NCBI RefSeq assembly: GCF_016937655.1
Contig: NZ_JAFHKL010000007.1
Location: 1-64,000 of the forward strand
From: Chromobacterium alkanivorans
GTDB lineage: Bacteria > Pseudomonadota > Gammaproteobacteria > Burkholderiales > Chromobacteriaceae
Length of the DNA: 64,000 nt
Direction of reading: 5' to 3'
A program made the translations under genes and the position numbers. The stretch's first letter is position 1; the number at the start of each line of letters is the position of its first letter. This document shows positions 60,346 through 64,000 of this stretch, one piece after another. Below the pieces are notes generated by a model. The model did not search any database. It had not been told where the DNA came from and worked only from the letters and a program-made list of their open reading frames with translations.

Positions 60346-60761
60346 CTTACATGCCTTTTTATCATGGTTATCATGAAATTAACTGCTTTGTCATGCCAGG
60401 CGCAACATCGTATGCTAGGCATGCCGGGCACGGCTGCAGTTTGAACGGCGGCCGGCGGCGCGCAGGTCGCCGCCATGCGTCAATGGCATGGCGATCCGCC
60501 GCTCGCGCCGGTCCGGCCGTCCATGCCGCGCTCCCCGATTTCCAGCGCGGCGTCCGCAGCCAAAACCAAGCCCAGCCTTGGCTTGCCCGGAAACGGAACC
60601 GTCATTCCCGAGCTTAAAGCTTTATCCGTACTGAAATAGTAACGGATTATAAATATTACAGGATGACATCCGCTTGCAACGGAGAATTTTCCACCGCTTA
60701 TCGCGTGTCGCCGAAAATGCGGCGGCGTCGCCAGATTGACTGCCAATCCACGTTGGGCATT

Positions 60762-60792
60762 GCCGGGTTCAGACAGGGCCCGGCTTTTTTTT
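60762..60792 (+). terminator. rho-independent terminator (plus strand)
   Basis: GCCGGG / CCCGGC stem (loop TTCAGACAGGG) followed by eight T. No called gene precedes it on this strand, so a short transcript may end here. Confidence 0.7.
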
Positions 60793-60816
60793 GCCCGTCT
60801 TCCGGCGAGCGGACAA

Positions 60817-60840
60817 GAAAAAAGGCCACGCGAGTGGCCC
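60817..60840 (-). terminator. terminator of the hemA-prfA operon
   Basis: On the minus strand GGGCCACTCGCGTGGCC is followed by TTTTTTC. It lies about 140 bp downstream of prfA. Confidence 0.8.
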
Positions 60841-60977
60841 AAAGTTCGGAGAATAAGCCCAGGCGGCGCGAACGTCGCTTGGGCGCGGGCGGCAAGCCGC
60901 CCGTTCTTGAGTTTGCGAGTGTAGCGCGTTGCGCCGACAGCGGCAACGCAATAATCCTTGCTAGTACCGCCAGGCGC

Positions 60978-62053
<1,076 letters not shown>

Positions 62054-62054
<1 letters not shown>

Positions 62055-63307
62055 TACGACTCCGGGTGTAAACGATAAAGACGCGCCACGGCTTCCACCT
62101 GCGCGTCGTGCTCCGCGCCGCGCCCGGACGACAAGGCCCGGGTGGGGGGATGCATCAATTTATTGGTCAGTTGCACCGACAGGGTTTCCAGCACCTTCTC
62201 CGGCGCTTCGCCGCGCGCCAGTTGCTTGAGCGCGGCCTCGAGCGCTGTGCGGCGCAGCCGGTCGGCGTCGTCGCGCAGCGCGCGGATCAAGGGCACGGTT
62301 TCGCGCTTTTTCAGCCAGTCGCTGAATTCGCAGACCCGCGCCTGGATGATGGTTTCGGCCTCCGCGGCCGCGCTCTGCCGCGCTTCCTTGCCCACTTCCA
62401 CCACGCTGGCGATGTCGTCGACGCTGTACAGGAACACGTCGGCCAGCTTGCCCACTTCCACTTCGATGTCGCGCGGCACCGCCAGGTCCAGCATAAAGAT
62501 GGGGCGGTGGCGGCGCGCCTTGATCGCGCGCTCCACCATGCCCTTGCCGATGATGGGCAACTGGCTGGCGGTGGAGGTGACCAGCACGTCGTAGCGCGGC
62601 AGGATGTCCGGCAGCTCGGCGAGGGTGACGGCGTTGCCGCCGAACTGCTCCGCCAGCCGCTGGCCGCGCTCCAGCGTGCGGTTGGCCACGGTGATACAGG
62701 AAGGGTTGCGCGCGGCGAAGTGGGTGGCCACCAGTTCTATCATCTCGCCCGCGCCGACGAACAGAATGTTCAGTTCGCCTATGGTGGGGAAGATCTGCTC
62801 GGCCAGCTTGACCGCCGCCGCCGACATCGACACCGAACTGGCGCCCACCGCGGTGTTGGAGCGCACTTCCTTGGCCACGGCGAAGGTGCGCTGGAACAGG
62901 CCGTTGAGCAGGGTGCCCATGGTGCCGGCGTGCTCGGCGCTGCGCACCGCGTCCTTCAACTGGCCCAGGATCTGGGTCTCGCCCAGCACCATGGAGTCCA
63001 GGCCGGAGGCTACGCGGAAAGCGTGGCGCGCGGCGTTGGCCTCGTCCAGCTGATACAGATAGGGCTGCATCTCCGCCAGCGCCAGGCCGTGGAATTTGGC
63101 CAGCCAGCTGAGCGCCGCCTGCGGGTCGCCGCCGGTGCAATAGATCTCGGTGCGGTTACAGGTGGAGACGATGGCGGCTTCGCGCGCCGCGTGCGAGCTG
63201 ACCAGGCTGTCCAGCGCCTTGGGCAACACCTCCGCAGGAAAAGCCAGCTTTTCCCGGATGGAGAGCGGTGCGGTATGGTGGTTCAAACCAAGGGCGAACA
63301 GATGCAT
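62054..63307 (-). CDS. hemA: glutamyl-tRNA reductase
   Basis: A 417-residue enzyme of the C5 pathway that reduces glutamyl-tRNA to glutamate-1-semialdehyde for haem synthesis. The catalytic Cys50 lies in [10 protein letters not shown]; the NADPH-binding domain contains [16 protein letters not shown]; the C-terminal helical dimerisation domain is present. It is cotranscribed with prfA. Confidence 0.98.
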
Positions 63308-63524
63308 GGGCGGATAAGCCGCGGAAAGAAATGGGGTATTTTAGCCTAACTTGAACCGCAAGTCCTGCGCCGCGGCGGCAAGCCGCGCCGGCCCATGGCC
63401 AGCGCCTTATATGACATAGCAGAATCCGGCGCCGCGCGCCGTCCAAAATAGCGCTCTTCTTGCGCAAACTCCTATATGGCCCAAGCGGAGCTGGCATAAG
63501 ATAAGCCCCATCAAGGAGGACGAA

Positions 63525-64000
63525 ATGTCGCTGAACCTCGCAGACATCCGCAAGGATTTTTCCAAGAAAGAATTGTCGCCGGAGGAGTGCCTGCCGGACC
63601 CGCTGGCCCAGCTGGAAAGCTGGCTGAACCAGGCCATCTCCGCCCAGGTGCCGGAGCCCACGGCGATGAACCTGGCCACGGCTGGGGCGGACGGCCGCCC
63701 CGCCTCGCGCATCGTGCTGCTCAAGGGGGTGGAGGACGGCCAGCTGCTGTTCTACACCAATTATCTGAGCCGCAAGGGCCGCCAGTTGAACGACAACCCC
63801 TATGTGGCGCTGACCTTCTTCTGGCCGGAGCTGGAGCGGCAGATCCGCATCGAGGGCCGCGCGGCCCAGGTGGCGCCGGAAGTCTCGGACGCCTATTTCG
63901 CCAGCCGCCCCTACACCAGCCGCGTCGGGGCCTGGGCCAGCGAACAGAGCAGCGAAATCGGCTCCAAGAGCGTGCTGGTGTCGCGGGCGGCTATGTTCGG
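63525..64000 (+). CDS. pdxH: pyridoxine/pyridoxamine 5'-phosphate oxidase, partial
   Basis: The first 158 residues of PdxH; the rest is beyond the window. It contains MNLATAGADGRPASRIVLLKG and the FMN-contact segment YTNYLSRKGRQLNDNP. The enzyme oxidises pyridoxine or pyridoxamine phosphate to pyridoxal phosphate. A strong AAGGAGG ribosome binding site precedes the ATG. It is divergent from hemA with a 217-bp promoter region between them. Confidence 0.96.
   Translation, partial: MSLNLADIRKDFSKKELSPEECLPDPLAQLESWLNQAISAQVPEPTAMNLATAGADGRPASRIVLLKGVEDGQLLFYTNYLSRKGRQLNDNPYVALTFFWPELERQIRIEGRAAQVAPEVSDAYFASRPYTSRVGAWASEQSSEIGSKSVLVSRAAMF

Larger units (their letters stand above)
60346..60977. 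other. intergenic region with two terminators
   Basis: No gene is supported. An A+T-rich stretch at about 60615-60665 looks promoter-like. Terminator hairpins occupy 60762-60840. Confidence 0.55.

Overview
The window is a G+C-rich chromosomal segment. It looks like a Chromobacterium-type betaproteobacterium (Neisseriales), but I inferred this from gene content and cannot confirm the species. The supporting evidence is the hslVU / tonB-exbB-exbD / metH / prfA-hemA-pdxH housekeeping set, a Fur-controlled catecholate siderophore uptake locus, and type III secretion effectors in the style of Shigella and Yersinia.

Layout. 0.3-3.7 kb: an MFS transporter and the HslVU protease. 3.8-6.1 kb: a Fur-box-preceded tonB operon with a second, truncated TonB-like gene between tonB and exbB. 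6.4-10.4 kb: a DUF3857/transglutaminase-like exported protein and a two-gene Aer-like chemoreceptor (separate PAS protein plus MCP). 10.5-12.4 kb: an array of five ~122-bp hairpin repeats, a small protein of unknown family, and two copies (one partial) of a structured dispersed repeat. 12.5-20.8 kb: siderophore handling, namely an EntS-like exporter, FepDGC-like ABC importer, Fes-like esterase and a TonB-dependent receptor, with Fur boxes in the divergent promoters. 20.9-27.6 kb: a flavin oxidoreductase, an Lrp/AsnC regulator, a DUF2975/YozG pair, ogt and katG. 27.7-29.9 kb: a trimeric autotransporter with its BamE-like lipoprotein partner. 30.3-36.1 kb: a GNAT enzyme, a YjhX/YjhQ-type toxin-antitoxin pair, a cholesterol-oxidase-like enzyme with a poly-C tract at its start, and an FAD monooxygenase with a divergent AraC regulator. 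36.3-40.5 kb: a compositionally different aguA/LysR/amidase group. 40.6-43.5 kb: a MITE-like element, tRNA-Ala, a GST, and a strikingly A+T-rich anti-phage dCTP deaminase (AvcD/DcdV type) with a small overlapping downstream gene. 43.6-47.1 kb: a second member of the unknown small-protein family, then an IcsB/BopA-like effector with a CesT-type chaperone and a YopT/AvrPphB-like cysteine protease. 47.2-51.3 kb: a lipoprotein fused to a di-haem peroxidase, and a tandem truncated duplicate lacking the haem domain. 51.5-64 kb: mostly ordinary genes (DUF4431, DUF2878, metH, a solute-binding protein, a MarR/MFS operon with a palindromic operator, a GcvA-like LysR, prfA, hemA, partial pdxH) plus the inverted second copy of the MITE.

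How the genes work together. Iron is the dominant theme: TonB/ExbBD energises the receptor, FepDGC imports the ferri-siderophore, Fes releases the iron, EntS exports fresh siderophore, and Fur sites link these genes. A second theme is interaction with hosts and phages: effectors plus chaperone, the trimeric adhesin, the toxin-antitoxin pair and the dCTP deaminase. The best candidates for something new are the covarying structured repeat (12.1 and 16.9 kb), the dCTP deaminase with its small partner and no room for the usual upstream RNA, the unknown 142-149-residue protein family, and the adhesin head built from twelve exact 16-residue repeats.
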